In this document: positions 1 through 11,600 of the stretch, piece after piece
Layout: every line of letters starts with the position of its first letter
How positions within the stretch are numbered: the stretch's first letter is position 1
Origin: Otis tarda
Lineage: Eukaryota > Chordata > Aves > Otidiformes > Otididae
DNA length: 64,000 nucleotides
NCBI GenBank assembly: GCA_026413225.1
Contig: CM048552.1
Span: 196,243,553-196,307,552, forward strand
Direction of reading: 5' to 3'
Notes under the pieces: generated by a model
What the model was told of the DNA's origin: nothing
What the model saw: the letters and a program-made list of their open reading frames with translations, nothing else
Database searches by the model: none
Translations under genes and position numbers: made by a program

Positions 1-247
1 ATTTACATCTGAAACATACATAAAATGAATTACATCAAATTAATTAATTATTTTCCATTTTGACACTCAGACCCCACCACACTATTGATTTCCCATGTAC
101 AAGGGATCTGAAGCTGCAGCTCTCAAAGTGTTTCTTGCTTCCAGTTTTCAAGCAGAAAAACAAAAGTTTTGGTTTCGGAGTACTATGGAAACAGATTATT
201 TACATTGGATTTTGGTCTGCCCATGGCTCCTCTTAGTTTCAGTCTTA
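1..247. other. Unique AT-rich flank, no feature seen
   Basis: This is short non-repetitive sequence downstream of the first CR1 (the CR1 lies on the minus strand, so its 3' end abuts this flank). I see no coding signal, RNA gene or repeat in it. Confidence 0.6.
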
Positions 248-3200
248 CATAGAATCATAGAATCATAGAATGGTTAGAGTTGGAAGGGACCTTCAAAGGT
301 CATCTAGTCAAACCCCCTGCAAGAGCAGGGACACCCCTGACTAGATCAGGTTGCTCAGAGCCTCATCCAGCCTGGCCTTGAACATTTCCAGGGATGGGGC
401 ATCCACCACCTCTCTGGGCAACCTGTTCCAGTGCTCTACAACTCTCATTGTAAAAAATTTTTTTCTAATATCTAATCTAAACCTACCTCCTTCTAATTTA
501 AACCCATTACCCCTTGTCCTATCACAACAGGCCCTACTGAACAGCTTCTCCCCATCTTTCCTGTAGGCCCCCTTGAGGTATTGGAAGACCGCTATCAGGT
601 CTCCCCGGAGCCTCCTCTTCTCCAGGCTGAACAGCCCCAACTCTCTCAGCCTGTCCTCATAGGAGAGGTGCTCCAGCCCTCTGATCATCTTGGTGGCCCT
701 TCTCTGGACCTTCTCCAACTGGTCCATGTCCTTCTTGTGTTGGGGACTCCAGAACTGGACGCAGTACTCCAGGTGGGGTCTCACCAGGGCAGAGTAGAGG
801 GGCAGAATCACCTCCCTCGACCTGCTGGCCACGCTCCTCTTGATGCAGCCCAGGATGCGGTTGGCCTTCTGGGCCGCAAGGGCGCATTGCCCGCTCATGT
901 TGAGCCTCTCGTCTACCAGCACTCCCACGTCTTTCTCCTCAGGGCTGCTCTCAATCCAATCTTCGCCCAGCCTGTATTTGTGCCTGGGATTGCCACGACC
1001 CAGGTGCAGGACCTTGCACTTTGCCTGGTTGAACGTCATGAGGTTGGCACGGGCCCACCTCTCCAGCCTGTCCAGGTCCCTCTGGATGGCATCCCTCCCT
1101 TCCAGCGAGTCGACGGCACCACACAGCTTGGTGTCATCGGCGAACTTGCTGAGGGTGCACTCTATCCCACTGTCCATGTCGCCGACAAAGATGTTGAACA
1201 GGGCCGGGCCCAACACGGACCCCTGAGGGACGCCACTGGTGACCGGTCTCCACTTGGACATTGAGCCGTTGACCACCACTCTCTGAGTGCGGCCATCCAG
1301 CCAACTCCTTATCCACCGAGTGGTCCATCCATCGAACCCATGCCTCTCTAGTTTAGAGAGAAGGATGTCATGCGGGACAGTGTCAAATGCCTTGCACAAG
1401 TCCAGGTAGATGATATCCGTTGCCCGTCCCTTGTCCACCGATGCTGTTACCCCGTCATAAAAGGCCACCAAATTGGTCAGGCACGATCTGCCCTTGGTGA
1501 AGCCATGTTGGCTGTCACCAACCACCTCCTTGCTCTCCATGTGCCTTAGCATGGTTTCCAGGAGAATCTGCTCCATGACCTTGCCAGGCACGGAGGTGAG
1601 GCTGACCGGCCTGTAGTTGCCCGGGTCTTCCTTACTCCCCTTTTTAAAAATGGGGGTTATGTTCCCTCTCTTCCAGTCATCGGGGACCTCACCAGACCGC
1701 CACGATTTCTCAAATATGATGGCCAGTGGCTTGGCAACTTCATCCGCCAGTTCCCTCAGGACGCGCGGATGGATCTCATCAGGCCCCATGGACTTGTGCA
1801 CCTTCAAGTTCCTTAGATGGTCCTGAACCTGCTCTTCGAGCACCGTGGGCGGTTCTTCATCCTCACAGTCCCTGCCTGTGCCTTCCACAGCTTGGGCGGG
1901 GAGACAAGAGCCCTTATCAGTGAAGACTGAGGCAAAAAAGTCGTTGAGTACCTCAGCCTTCTCCACATCCCGGGTAACCACGACACCCGTTACCTTCCGG
2001 AGGGGGCCTACATTCTCCTTGGATTTTCTTTTGTCCCCTACATACCTGTAAAAGCTTTTCTTGTTACTTTTTATATCCCTGGCCAGATTCGATTCCATCA
2101 GGGCTTTAGCCTTCCTCACCCTATCCCTGGCCGCTCGCACAGCCACTCGGTAGTCCTCCCAGGCTACCTGTCCCCGCTTCCACCCTCTATAGGCTTCCTT
2201 CTTTACTTTCAGTTGGTCCAGGAGCTCCTTGCTCATCCACGCGGGCCTCCTGGCCTTTTTGCCCGACTTCTTCTTCATCGGGATGCACCTCTGCTGAGCT
2301 TGGAGGAGGTGCTCCTTAAATATGGACCAACTTTCCTGGGCCCCTCTTCCCTCCAGGGCCTCCTCCCACGGCACTTTGCCCATGAGGTTCCTGAAGAGGC
2401 CGAAGTCCGCCTTCCTGAAATCTAGGGCAGAGAGCTTACTGTGCAGTTTCCTCGCCGCCCCGTGGATCTTGAATTCCACCGCGTCATGGTCACTGCAGCC
2501 AAGGCTGTCCATCAGTTTCACGTCCCCCACCAGCCCCTCCCTGTTGGTGAGCACAAGGTCCAGCATGGCACCCCTCCTTGTCGGCTCCTCTATCGCCTGC
2601 AGGAGGAAGTTATCGTCCACGCATTCCAGGAACCTCCTGGACTGCCTGTGCCCTGCTGTGTTGTCTCTCCAACAGATATCAGGGTGGTTGAAGTCCCCCA
2701 TGAGGACCAGGGCTTGTGACCGCTGTGAGGCTGCTCCTATCTGGCTATAGAGCGCCTCGTCCGCTCTATCTTCCTGGCCAGGTGGCCTGTAACAGACCCC
2801 CACCATAACATCCCCCGTCCGTCCCTGTCCTCTGATCTTGACCCATAAGCTCTCTGTCAACTCCGCCCCCATCCCCAGGCGGAGCTCCACACACTCCAGC
2901 CGGTTGCTGACATAGAGAGCGACAGCCCCTCCTCGTCTTCCCTGCCCGTCTTTTCTAAAAAGCCTGTACCCCTCCATGTTGACGCTCCAGTCATAAGAGT
3001 CGTCCCACCACGTCTCCGTGATGCCAACAAGGTCGTAGCCCTGCTCGCGCGCACGCATCTCCAATTCTTCCTGTTTATTCCCCATGCTGCGTGCGTTGGT
3101 ATAGAGACACTTCAGCAGGGTCCCCGATAAAACCGACTTGCTGGCTGGAGTGACAGGTGTTCTTTTGTATTGCAGATTAGGTTTATTTGCACCTACCTGC

Positions 3201-3300
3201 GATCCTTCCCTGACTTCTGGGCGCTTGGTGCTGGCGCCATGCCGATAGCCACTTTGATTTTCTTCTTCTCACCTGCAACCTTCTTCTCTTCAGATTAGCT
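248..3300 (-). mobile_element. CR1 LINE retrotransposon, 5'-truncated, near-intact ORF2
   Basis: A non-LTR retrotransposon of the avian CR1 clade lies on the minus strand. The 3' terminus is marked by three tandem CATAGAAT octamers at 248-271 (ATTCTATG on the element's strand), the characteristic CR1 end, which has no poly(A) tail. Next to it is the conserved 3' UTR (GGTCCCTTCCAACTC on the minus strand, then the CTAGATGACC-type box), then ORF2 (341 upward). The 5' boundary is approximate. The ORF2 frame closes at a stop at 3269-3271, and recognisable similarity fades around 3300, so ORF1 and the 5' UTR are missing. CR1 copies are usually 5'-truncated and lack clear target-site duplications, as here. 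At about 3.05 kb this is much longer than the usual few-hundred-base copies, and its open frame suggests a fairly recent insertion. Confidence 0.95.
341..3085 (-). CDS. CR1 ORF2 protein: endonuclease-reverse transcriptase (914 aa from first Met)
   Basis: This is the retrotransposon polyprotein that nicks chromosomal DNA and copies CR1 RNA by target-primed reverse transcription in the nucleus. The N-terminal half is an APE-like endonuclease domain: GITETWW with catalytic Glu24, YRPPG at 99-103, GDFN at 130-133, DLVLTN near 176-181 and SDH at 198-200. A basic linker (about 265-350) follows. The reverse transcriptase then spans roughly 425-700: [10 protein letters not shown] (433-442), NYRPVSLTS (489-497), the first catalytic Asp in YLDL (Asp561), [10 protein letters not shown] (617-626) and FADD (647-650). 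The C-terminal region ends in the CR1-typical [11 protein letters not shown] and ALSNLI. No stop or frameshift interrupts it. The listed Met is internal: the frame stays open upstream to 3268 and encodes [11 protein letters not shown] just before it, which belongs to the endonuclease start, so the natural start lies further 5' and is absent or mutated. Catalytic competence is plausible, but autonomous mobility is unlikely without the 5' end and ORF1. Confidence 0.93.
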   Translation of the reverse strand: MGNKQEELEMRAREQGYDLVGITETWWDDSYDWSVNMEGYRLFRKDGQGRRGGAVALYVSNRLECVELRLGMGAELTESLWVKIRGQGRTGDVMVGVCYRPPGQEDRADEALYSQIGAASQRSQALVLMGDFNHPDICWRDNTAGHRQSRRFLECVDDNFLLQAIEEPTRRGAMLDLVLTNREGLVGDVKLMDSLGCSDHDAVEFKIHGAARKLHSKLSALDFRKADFGLFRNLMGKVPWEEALEGRGAQESWSIFKEHLLQAQQRCIPMKKKSGKKARRPAWMSKELLDQLKVKKEAYRGWKRGQVAWEDYRVAVRAARDRVRKAKALMESNLARDIKSNKKSFYRYVGDKRKSKENVGPLRKVTGVVVTRDVEKAEVLNDFFASVFTDKGSCLPAQAVEGTGRDCEDEEPPTVLEEQVQDHLRNLKVHKSMGPDEIHPRVLRELADEVAKPLAIIFEKSWRSGEVPDDWKRGNITPIFKKGSKEDPGNYRPVSLTSVPGKVMEQILLETMLRHMESKEVVGDSQHGFTKGRSCLTNLVAFYDGVTASVDKGRATDIIYLDLCKAFDTVPHDILLSKLERHGFDGWTTRWIRSWLDGRTQRVVVNGSMSKWRPVTSGVPQGSVLGPALFNIFVGDMDSGIECTLSKFADDTKLCGAVDSLEGRDAIQRDLDRLERWARANLMTFNQAKCKVLHLGRGNPRHKYRLGEDWIESSPEEKDVGVLVDERLNMSGQCALAAQKANRILGCIKRSVASRSREVILPLYSALVRPHLEYCVQFWSPQHKKDMDQLEKVQRRATKMIRGLEHLSYEDRLRELGLFSLEKRRLRGDLIAVFQYLKGAYRKDGEKLFSRACCDRTRGNGFKLEGGRFRLDIRKKFFTMRVVEHWNRLPREVVDAPSLEMFKARLDEALSNLI

Positions 3301-6300
3301 TCCTTTTTCATATTCTCTGCTCTGTTATTTTATCTCCAAGGTCCCGTCTCATTTATCTGCCCATATTCTATAAACAAGCCTATGGCATATGGCCTTGAGG
3401 GTTGGGGTAGAGGAGGCACACAGTGAGTGTGTCTGAAAGTTTGTATGTCACAGTTTCCCCATAATGGAGTCATGGGATGGTGGGATTCAGTCACTATTTG
3501 ATAATTAGCATTTGAAATAGAAAATTAAACCTGAGTGACATCACCTTCAGAAGGCCACAAGAGACAATCCTTCACTCCCCAGGAACCTGAAGCACAATAT
3601 CAGAAAAAAAGGAAGGGAACACTTGTCAGTTTTGCAACTACAACAAACACCATGTAAAAACATAAAAAACCTGAAAGAAATACACATTTTAAGTCAATTC
3701 TAATCCAGGAAGATTAATGCATGCTTTTATCATCATTTTACAGAACAATTCAAACTGAAGCCCTTAGGTTCAAGCCACCTTCATTTTTCCCACCATAGGC
3801 AGACACAAACTGCAGATTCTGAGTCAGTGCGAGTCTGAGCCCCACCAGGGTCAAAGCCTCTGTGAGAGAGGCGAAACAAAACAACACCTTGTCAAGCATT
3901 CAGTAGGAGTCCTGGGATATCACCTGGTAAATGCAGTAAAAACTAAACCAGGCAGCCAAAAAAGATGCACATTTACAGTCCAATAATGTCACTGCTGAGG
4001 TGGAACTTACAAAGGCAAGAAGAACTGAAAGACTTACGATTCATTTCACAGGGGCATGGAGGACAGCATGAAAAATGCAAGTTTTCAGACTCCAAACAGC
4101 AAGTAAATATTTATCTGGCAAACAAGATACAAAGAGAGGATGGGGAAGTAAAAGTGGCCAGAAACTATCCATATTGCTGCAGAATTTTAGTTGATTATGA
4201 AAGCTTGGTATGAAACTCTTAAAAGGCAGTGTAAAAGATACTGAGATAACTGTTACACCACACTTAAGCCAACTTAAGCAAAGAGAAACTATAAACCTTA
4301 AGTTTTTATTGAAAATGCATTTTAGTCTGCCTAATGTTTTAGTTTCCTGAAAAACTAAATTGGAGAATAATGTATTTATTTGCAACTGATTAGTGAACTA
4401 CTGCTATACTTGGTTTTGACCCTGGGAACTGAAGAATACTGAGTGGGAACTGCAGACCAGTGGAAGGCAGGTTGGGTGTTGCGTGTGCAGTGAGGAGTGT
4501 TTCTGGTTTGTTTCGTTGGTTATTTTTGCAGTTGTGTTCCTTGTCTTTAACAGGGGTCTCATTGAAAAGGGATTGCGCACTCAGATGCATTGTCTGGGAA
4601 GGTGTTGCAAATTCCCAGAATGAATTTACAGTTACTGTAGCAAATGTAACATCTGCCACGCGTAGACCAATTAAACCAGTTCCTTCAAAACCAGTGCTGC
4701 CAGATGAATGCGTTTTATGATTACAAAGCGGAAGAGCAAACTATTTTATGTAGCCACTAATTGTCCGTGGTTTCCTTATGTTTCCCAGACATTCTCAAAC
4801 ATAGTGGGAAAAGGTTTCTTCACATATGGACGACTTTGAGTTTTTCGTTCATAGTTCCTTTCACTGTGGGAAGAATAATCATGATCTCAAAAAACTTCAT
4901 GAACTGGAACTTTGCAGAGACTACTCAAAGAAACTTCATAAATTCTTTCTAGGTTTAGTATTCTCTTCAGTAATTTCACAATATTTCTTTTTTTTTGTTG
5001 AGACTATTTCACAAGCAGTATGCATAGTTATCACTATAGGTAACATTTTGAAATAAAAGTTTGTTCAAACATGAGAATGTTGGGGTTTTTTTTGCTTTAA
5101 AATGTCAAAATGAAATATTTAGATCATAAAAAAAAACCAACATATTTTTTTTTTCTGCTATAAAACATCGCAGACATTTCCTATGCATTGTTTTAGTTTT
5201 GATGATTTGGCATTTTCAGATAAAGAATGCTTAGCTTCAGAATTCCCGGTCATCCTTAAACTAAATTTATCGCACCATTGCACCACTGCCAGCAGAACAG
5301 TTCAAGGTGCACAGCTGTCAGCATCCTTTGGTCCCAAGGTGCCATATAAGGACAATTAATTTTCTCTTATTCTCCATCTTGCTAATCTTTTTATAATCAC
5401 ACTGCCATTTCTTCAGCTGAAGATATCTCTTGGGACTTCCAAGAACCATGCAGATGGCTTTAAGGTAAAAGCAGAAAAAGCAAAAACAAGCAGTGAATCA
5501 GATTTGCTCATAACTGCAAATAGTTTGTTTTAAAGAACATTATGCCTTTGCACCACAGATGCAGGGCCCGTGAATACGTGAAAAGAGGTCAAACAAGGTC
5601 ATTGACAAAATCTTCTGCTACGCCTCCAACATCCCCATAAAGCGAGTGAGCTGTTGTGCAGTTATATACTAGAGAAATCCCCAAACTCTACCTTGTGAAA
5701 ACTGTAACAAAATACTATACCTGCAAAAACCCCTTTCCAGACTCCACCAGTTCCCAGCAGTCTTTCATGATGTCTCCTCTTTGCTTCCTTCCCTCTCCCT
5801 TTCTCCTAAAACCACAGCATCCCCAACCGCTGAGCAAGAGGGTCTGCATGGCTGCTGCAGCGGGACGAGACGGAGCTGTGACCTGGGAAGCCAGGAAAGC
5901 CCTGATGGGTTGAAGTTTGAATGTTGAACCCAAGTCTCTCACTCTCATCTCCTACCCTGCTCTGCTTTAGCCTTATGCTGGAGCGTGTCCCTGCACCACA
6001 GGCAGGAGGCTGCTGTGCCAGTCTGGCTGCTGCTGCAATCCATCCTTTGCAGGTTCTGTAAAATGTGGCTGAGGCCATGGCATTCACTGACAACAGAGTC
6101 ATGAGACCCTACAGAGCTTTGATTTGAAACTCTGTGAGAAGCAGGAGGGCTGAGCAGACATGCTGATGCCAGCCAGGTTGCCCAGAAGAGGTGTGCCTAG
6201 ACTACCCTGAGCATCAATATCCTCCTGACTGTCGTTGCAGCCCATTGAAAAAGGTATAGATATCTGAAATCTCAGCATACAGCATGTTGAGATGAGGTCT

Positions 6301-7948
6301 TCCAGCAAAAGCAGAGATTTAAACATTATTAGTGCTGCATTGAAACAGCTTAACAGCTGAGAGGAAACCCAAATTATTCCAGTTTTATAGACGGGAAGGG
6401 AAATGTGCTTTCACCAGGCCTGCCGTGTGGTTTTCTTTCCTCTTCAGCTTCACTCCTGTGCTACTTCAGTCTCAGGTGGTTGCAGTCCATTTGTTACTAG
6501 CTGAATCCCCCCGTAAGCGCTGGAAAGGTCTGCAGCATCTTGGTGGTAACAGAGTGATGAAGAAGAGTGACCAGGTGGATCTTCAGCTCACTGCTTCGGT
6601 CCACGTTGTCTGACCAGCTCATCTCATGACCTCCTGCAGATGTTGAGCAGGTTATGAGGCGTAGAAGTGGTGGTGTTCACTGTCACTACATGCTGTATGT
6701 GCTCCACTCTTACACAGTCAGATGGCTGTACTGAAACAGCAGTATTTTATGCTGAGCCTTCTACTCATCTTCGTCCCTGCCTCTGGCTCGGCAGCTTTCC
6801 CGATCTCCTTCCTCCATCACTTCCCAGCTCATCCTCACACAGCCTAATGCACTTCCCAGGTCAGTAGCCTGTTGTATATCTTTCTTCTACCTACAAAATC
6901 GTGTTGTCCTACCTCATATTCAGCTGCACCAGTTATTGCTGCACCAAAGCCTGGAGTCAGCAAAAGGTCAGTTTATTTTTATGAATGTTTACATTAAATA
7001 CAACCTGCCCAAACACAGCCTCTTCTTAGTGAGGCTAACAAAACAAAACATATTCAGTGCTTGTGGGCCAAGTCATTTTGAAGGTCTGACAAGCCAAAAA
7101 AAGTTAGGAAAGAGTTCCAGAAGTGAAGGGTGGAATGTTTTGACACCATGCATTCAGCTCTGATCGATCAGGTGTCCAGGGGGAAAAACTGTCATAGCAT
7201 AAGGCAAAGCAGACAAAACTTCAGAAGATGAGATAGGGCTTATTTGGGGCGACTCTTTGAGGCATAGAGATGAAACTGGGGATCCTGCCTGGAAGCCAGG
7301 TTCAAGTCCAGCTATGGAGCAGCTACTGCTGTTTCATAAAACTGTAAGTTTTGGCATCAAAAGCTGTTGGAGGAGAGGGACTAAATGGATCTCCACATGG
7401 AGTAACTGAGAAAACATGTGTTTTTATTTTCAAAGAACAGCTGAGATTGGGTCAGCTGGTTGTGATAAAGGAGGCTTCAGTGTTTCTGAACTAATATATA
7501 GAGAAGGATTATGGGGTGCTCCAAAAGTCAATGGGAAAGCAATTCCAAAATAACTTAGCAATTCTAAGTTCTTTTGGTATTTGTTGTAATAATATTTGTT
7601 ACTGGAAATTTATTTGGTACAAAACGTAAATGTTATCTATCATGCTTCCTTTGGTATTCAGCATTGTAAAATTAATGTGCTGGGGTTTTTTTGCACTGTA
7701 AACTGCAATGCTTTTGAGCAGCAAGAACACCATGAAACAAAAGGATTAAGAGCTCACTGGGGGCACATCAAGTTTTGTGCCACCACAGTTATATCTCCAG
7801 GCTATCATGACTACGTTAATCTACTATAGCACGGGAGAGCTGTCAGAGTGAGCTCAAAAGGAACCAAGCCCACTCTTACCAGACTGTTCAGATGCTGATT
7901 TACAGCCCTAACCTAGGGAATGTGTAGTTCTGTGTGATAACGTCTCTC

Positions 7949-7975
7949 GGGGGGGGGGGGGGGGCGGGAGGGGGT
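7949..7975 (+). repeat. Poly-G tract with G-quadruplex potential
   Basis: Sixteen consecutive G residues (7949-7964) are followed by C, three G, A and five G. This gives multiple runs of three or more G within about 27 bases, enough to fold as an intramolecular G-quadruplex on the plus strand. A long mononucleotide G run is unusual in this AT-rich setting. The run length is probably polymorphic and prone to sequencing error. Confidence 0.85.
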
Positions 7976-8421
7976 GTGGAATTTGCTTTCTTGACCTGGG
8001 GTGAGTCTGTTTTGTTACCCCATAGTTACCCCTTTAAATTGTATCTTGTGTTCTCTCCTGATTTCTTCCTAAATTCCCTCTCTCCTCTGCTTCTTTTCCT
8101 TCCACTGCTGTCCTCTTTTGCACACTAAATTCGTGAACAATAACCCACTTTTCAGAGGAGTAGCCTAGAGTTGCTACTCAGAGATGTGTACTGGAATGTG
8201 AAATGAGTGCATTGCAGGTAGCTCCGCTGAAAAATTTCAGGAATTTTTGCTCTGGTGCAGCTTTCCAAAAAGACTGCCTACTTGTGCTTTCTAGTCCATA
8301 GAGGAAACCTTGCCTGTCACTGGCACCATGTAAGACTGTGCAGCTTGATTTCATGCCACATCTTCCAAGAATCACCTTTTTTTAATTTTTTTTTTTAAGC
8401 AAAGAATAGGGCAGCCCTTTT

Positions 8422-8445
8422 CAGAGGCAAACTTCTTTGCCTCTG
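8422..8445. repeat. Perfect inverted repeat (10-bp stem, 4-base loop)
   Basis: CAGAGGCAAA and its exact complement TTTGCCTCTG flank the tetraloop CTTC. It could fold as a short hairpin. There is no T-run or coding context to suggest a terminator or pre-miRNA, and the stem is too short for a typical pre-miRNA. Confidence 0.7.
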
Positions 8446-8517
8446 ACTCTGCTTTCCACCAGCTTTGAGGTGGAATCTCTCTCTGCTCCAACAAGTAAAC
8501 AGCATGAATGGTTTAAC

Positions 8518-8637
8518 AGAATCATAGAATAATAGAAGGGTTTGGGTTGGAAGGGACTTTTAAAGGTCATCTAGTCCAACATTCCTGCAAGGAGCAGGGA
8601 TCTCTCCAACCAGATCAGGTTGCCCAGAGCCTCATCA
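8518..8637 (-). mobile_element. CR1 LINE 3' tail fragment
   Basis: About 120 bp matches the last part of a CR1 on the minus strand. It has the degenerate octamer end (AGAATCATAGAATAATAG at the plus-strand left edge), then the GGGTTGGAAGGGAC box, GTCATCTAGTCCAAC and the GATCAGGTTGCCCAGAGCC segment that also occurs in the first CR1 of this window. It is truncated within the 3' UTR or extreme ORF2 end and carries no coding capacity. Confidence 0.93.
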
Positions 8638-11600
8638 CCATTATGAACACAATGAAAGAGTTCCTCTACAATACAGGATCTTTCTTTCCTCTTTCTTAGG
8701 AATATAGTTTTTGTTGTTTTAAACATCCAACCCATAAAAAGGGCAGCTCTTGGACATTTCTTCAGGACTCATCTTCGGACATTGCCATGGATCTCATTAG
8801 CTTTTTGCTTCTCAGGACCCTTGTCTTGCTGTGTCCCCTCTGTATGTGCCTTCCTGAGCCTGCAGGTTTCAGTGGGTCTCCACCAAGGTGCAAAGGGCAC
8901 TGAGCACCCCAAAGATTCTAGCTAGAAACACTAGTCTCTGAAAAAGGCCCAAGAAAATCCCAAAGTAAACAAAAAAGAACAAACAGCCACACACATCTGT
9001 ATTACTTTCAGAGGCAGAGGCTTTGCCTGTTTTATTCCAATGCTCTTACAATGCAAGATGGCTTAATTATGTGTTATATCACACTAGAAAAATCCTTTTA
9101 CTTTAGTCTTTTCTATGATGCTGGGCCTCACCATGGAGTTCATGCCAGTGCCACTTGTTTTGTTGTAGGTGATTTGTGCTTATTTCTACTGAGATGGAAA
9201 TACCTCATTTGCATCTTATTTATCACAACCTATCTTTTCTCAACTAGTACAAGATCTTCAGGAAGATTATATCAAAGCACAAAAGACAAAGTTAAAGTAG
9301 GTCAAGAGAATAAACAAATAAGATGTGGCAATGGAGCCTTTTTGACAGTGGGATTCTGACTGACCTTGAAAAAACACCCCAGAGTTTGAAATTATGTGAG
9401 TCTGATCCTGCATGAAGCATCCTGCATCCCCATGATTAAGTTAATGAAAGACTGAGTAGTCTAATGGTCTTTGTGCATCATATCCAATTGATGAGAACCA
9501 AAAATCTGAGAGTACCAGAGCAAATGGAACGTGAAGATGAATTTTTAAACCCCATGCAAACACAACTAAAGACCTCAGAAACTATATGCCATCTTAATAA
9601 AGTGCCCTATTGTGACATTAGAAATGAGGCTGTATTGAGAAAGATGCATTAATTTTCAAACTGTAGAAAAGAAAAAAATAAAGATAAAAAATTTAGAAGT
9701 TATAATCTTTGCTGCTTTATCAGTGAAACCCAGGTGAAGAATTCACTGTTTGTAGCAGCTAAATATTTGGATTTTACATGAGCTACAGGAAATGAAACAA
9801 GTCACCTGAAAAGATTAACTATCCATTTTCTAGGGTTGATGAGTTGACAGCTCCACAGTGTTTCCTAGATCAGGTTAGAGGCAGCACAATAGTACCTTGT
9901 TGAGAAGGAAGTACCACCAGCTAAAGAGAGAAAATTGAAAAGTTGCTATAGTGTGTCACAAAGGATGATTCTGTTAGACGTTCTTCTTAATGCAAACAAA
10001 TGCACCTGCAACCTGCCCGGGAAATTAAGCAGAATTCCCCCTCCTCCTCAATTTTCTTAACAGTAACTGGAATGGGCTGAAAATATGCATTTACAGGAAT
10101 TAGAAAATTAAGATTGTTTGTAATTTAATAACAGTTCCATTTTTAAAGGAAAAAATGTGATTTAGTGTATGAGACAAGTAAAATGCGAGTTAAAACAGTT
10201 CCTTAAAAGGCTATCCTAAAAAGGTATGTTTTTTAGAAAGAAAAACAAACTTGAGAACAAAAGCCTTGCAATTTCAGTAGTATGCAGGCACGTAAATTGA
10301 TCTACTGCTGTTTGTTTTGAGCCACTGTTTAAGTTATGGTGTAGTGCAGAGTGGGAATCAGCTTACAACACCAAAACTTCAGTGGGTAGAAAGGTAAAAT
10401 AAAGGTTCCCAGAAATGCCATTCTGAATTCCCAGAAAGGTGACAAGAATGTGTTTGAAAAGCTTGATCTTATGAAATTATACTTAAAGACTTATTTCTGT
10501 CTCTAAGCATTTATTTTGCATCAGATAAGGAAAATCAGTGGCTTCCAAGATCATGGTAGTTGTATCTGTAATTTGTGCATCTGTGTTTTCCTTGCATAGG
10601 ATGCTGACTTTGTAGTTGATGGTCAGCAAGAAGCCCCGGAGATTGGGCAGTGATTTAATGCACAAACATGAGCTTTCGTGGAACCAGTTATAAGGCTGGA
10701 GCCTTTTCTAAGGCTTTTTATTCCTTGTTTGTCAACAGAGAAATGGCAAGAACCAACAAAACTGTGCTTGTTTTTTTTTTTTTAAGTGTCCATAGCTCTG
10801 AACCTGGAAGAAAAATATCTAAGTGCATCATCTCAAGAGAAAAAATCAGCAGAAGGAAAAATGCCAGAGTCTGCCTCTCTCCGGAAGATTTCTATCAGCA
10901 GCTAATTCTCAATCCAGTATGGTGTTTGCGAGTTTCGAGGTAATTTGCCTAAATCTAGAGTAATTCATGGTGCCTCTAACCTTCCAAATGCTTCTCATTT
11001 TGCAAAGCTTCTTGTTTGGGGTCCCAGCCCACCTGTGACTGGCAGGTGAGTATATCTCCAGTGTCACACAGTCTTTCTGCAGCTAGGAGGGCTTCACAAC
11101 AGAAACTGCACCATGAATGAAAGCTGAGAGGGGGTAAAACAGTTATAACAGCAGCACTTGTGTGCAGAACATCCTCCTGTGTGCAACCTCACTGTTAAAA
11201 CTCGCTACACAAATACAAATGGCAGGCAACAATAAAAGAGCACAGTGATGTACCATTGATAGTTTGGGAGGTTGGCAGGCTAGTCCCCTTGGTAAGCATT
11301 TGCTGTTCATTGTGTAGGAAATGTGCCATGTAAACAGCTTTGAACCAAATGGGACATTCAGATTCAACTGCGTGAGTGAAGGGTCTTCCCAGTTGCTTTC
11401 CAGTCACAGTGAAAACCCCCCAGTGCAAACTGCAAGTGTGGCATCACTTCCCACCACCCAGCAATGACTGGCAATGATGTGTGAGAAATCAACCCTGTGT
11501 TTATGCAGTATGAACACAACATCTTCAGCCACAGTGATACAGCTGAACGTAAACCTCTGAAATTATTCCTCTGTTGGCCATCCACCTTCTCTGACATCCG

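Larger units (their letters stand above)
3301..8517. other. Unique non-coding stretch with a weak terminal-exon candidate
   Basis: No confident gene is present. Open frames are short and have no recognisable domains. Items worth noting are an exon-like segment beginning after a splice-acceptor-like site at 4552-4553, a G16 tract at 7949-7964 and a perfect inverted repeat at 8422-8445. T- and A-rich runs occur around 4987 and 5088-5153. Possible very old repeat traces near 6360 and 7510 were too weak to call. Confidence 0.5.

Noticed and set aside
581-1264. 227-codon open frame on the plus strand inside the first CR1
   Set aside because: It is antisense to the intact CR1 ORF2, in high-GC sequence that yields shadow frames. 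It has no recognisable domain.
6362-6420. Possible MIR-like tail (AGTTTTATAGACGGGAAGGG)
   Set aside because: Only a short, weak resemblance to a MIR 3' region, with no core or tRNA-like head nearby.
7270-7330. Possible SINE box (CCAGGTTCAAGTCCAGC)
   Set aside because: It resembles a tRNA/MIR B-box by about 15 bases only. No A box or flanking SINE body was seen.
7510-7560. Mariner-like terminal sequence (GTGCTCCAAAAGTCAATGGG)
   Set aside because: A one-sided resemblance. No matching inverted terminus or TA duplication was found downstream.
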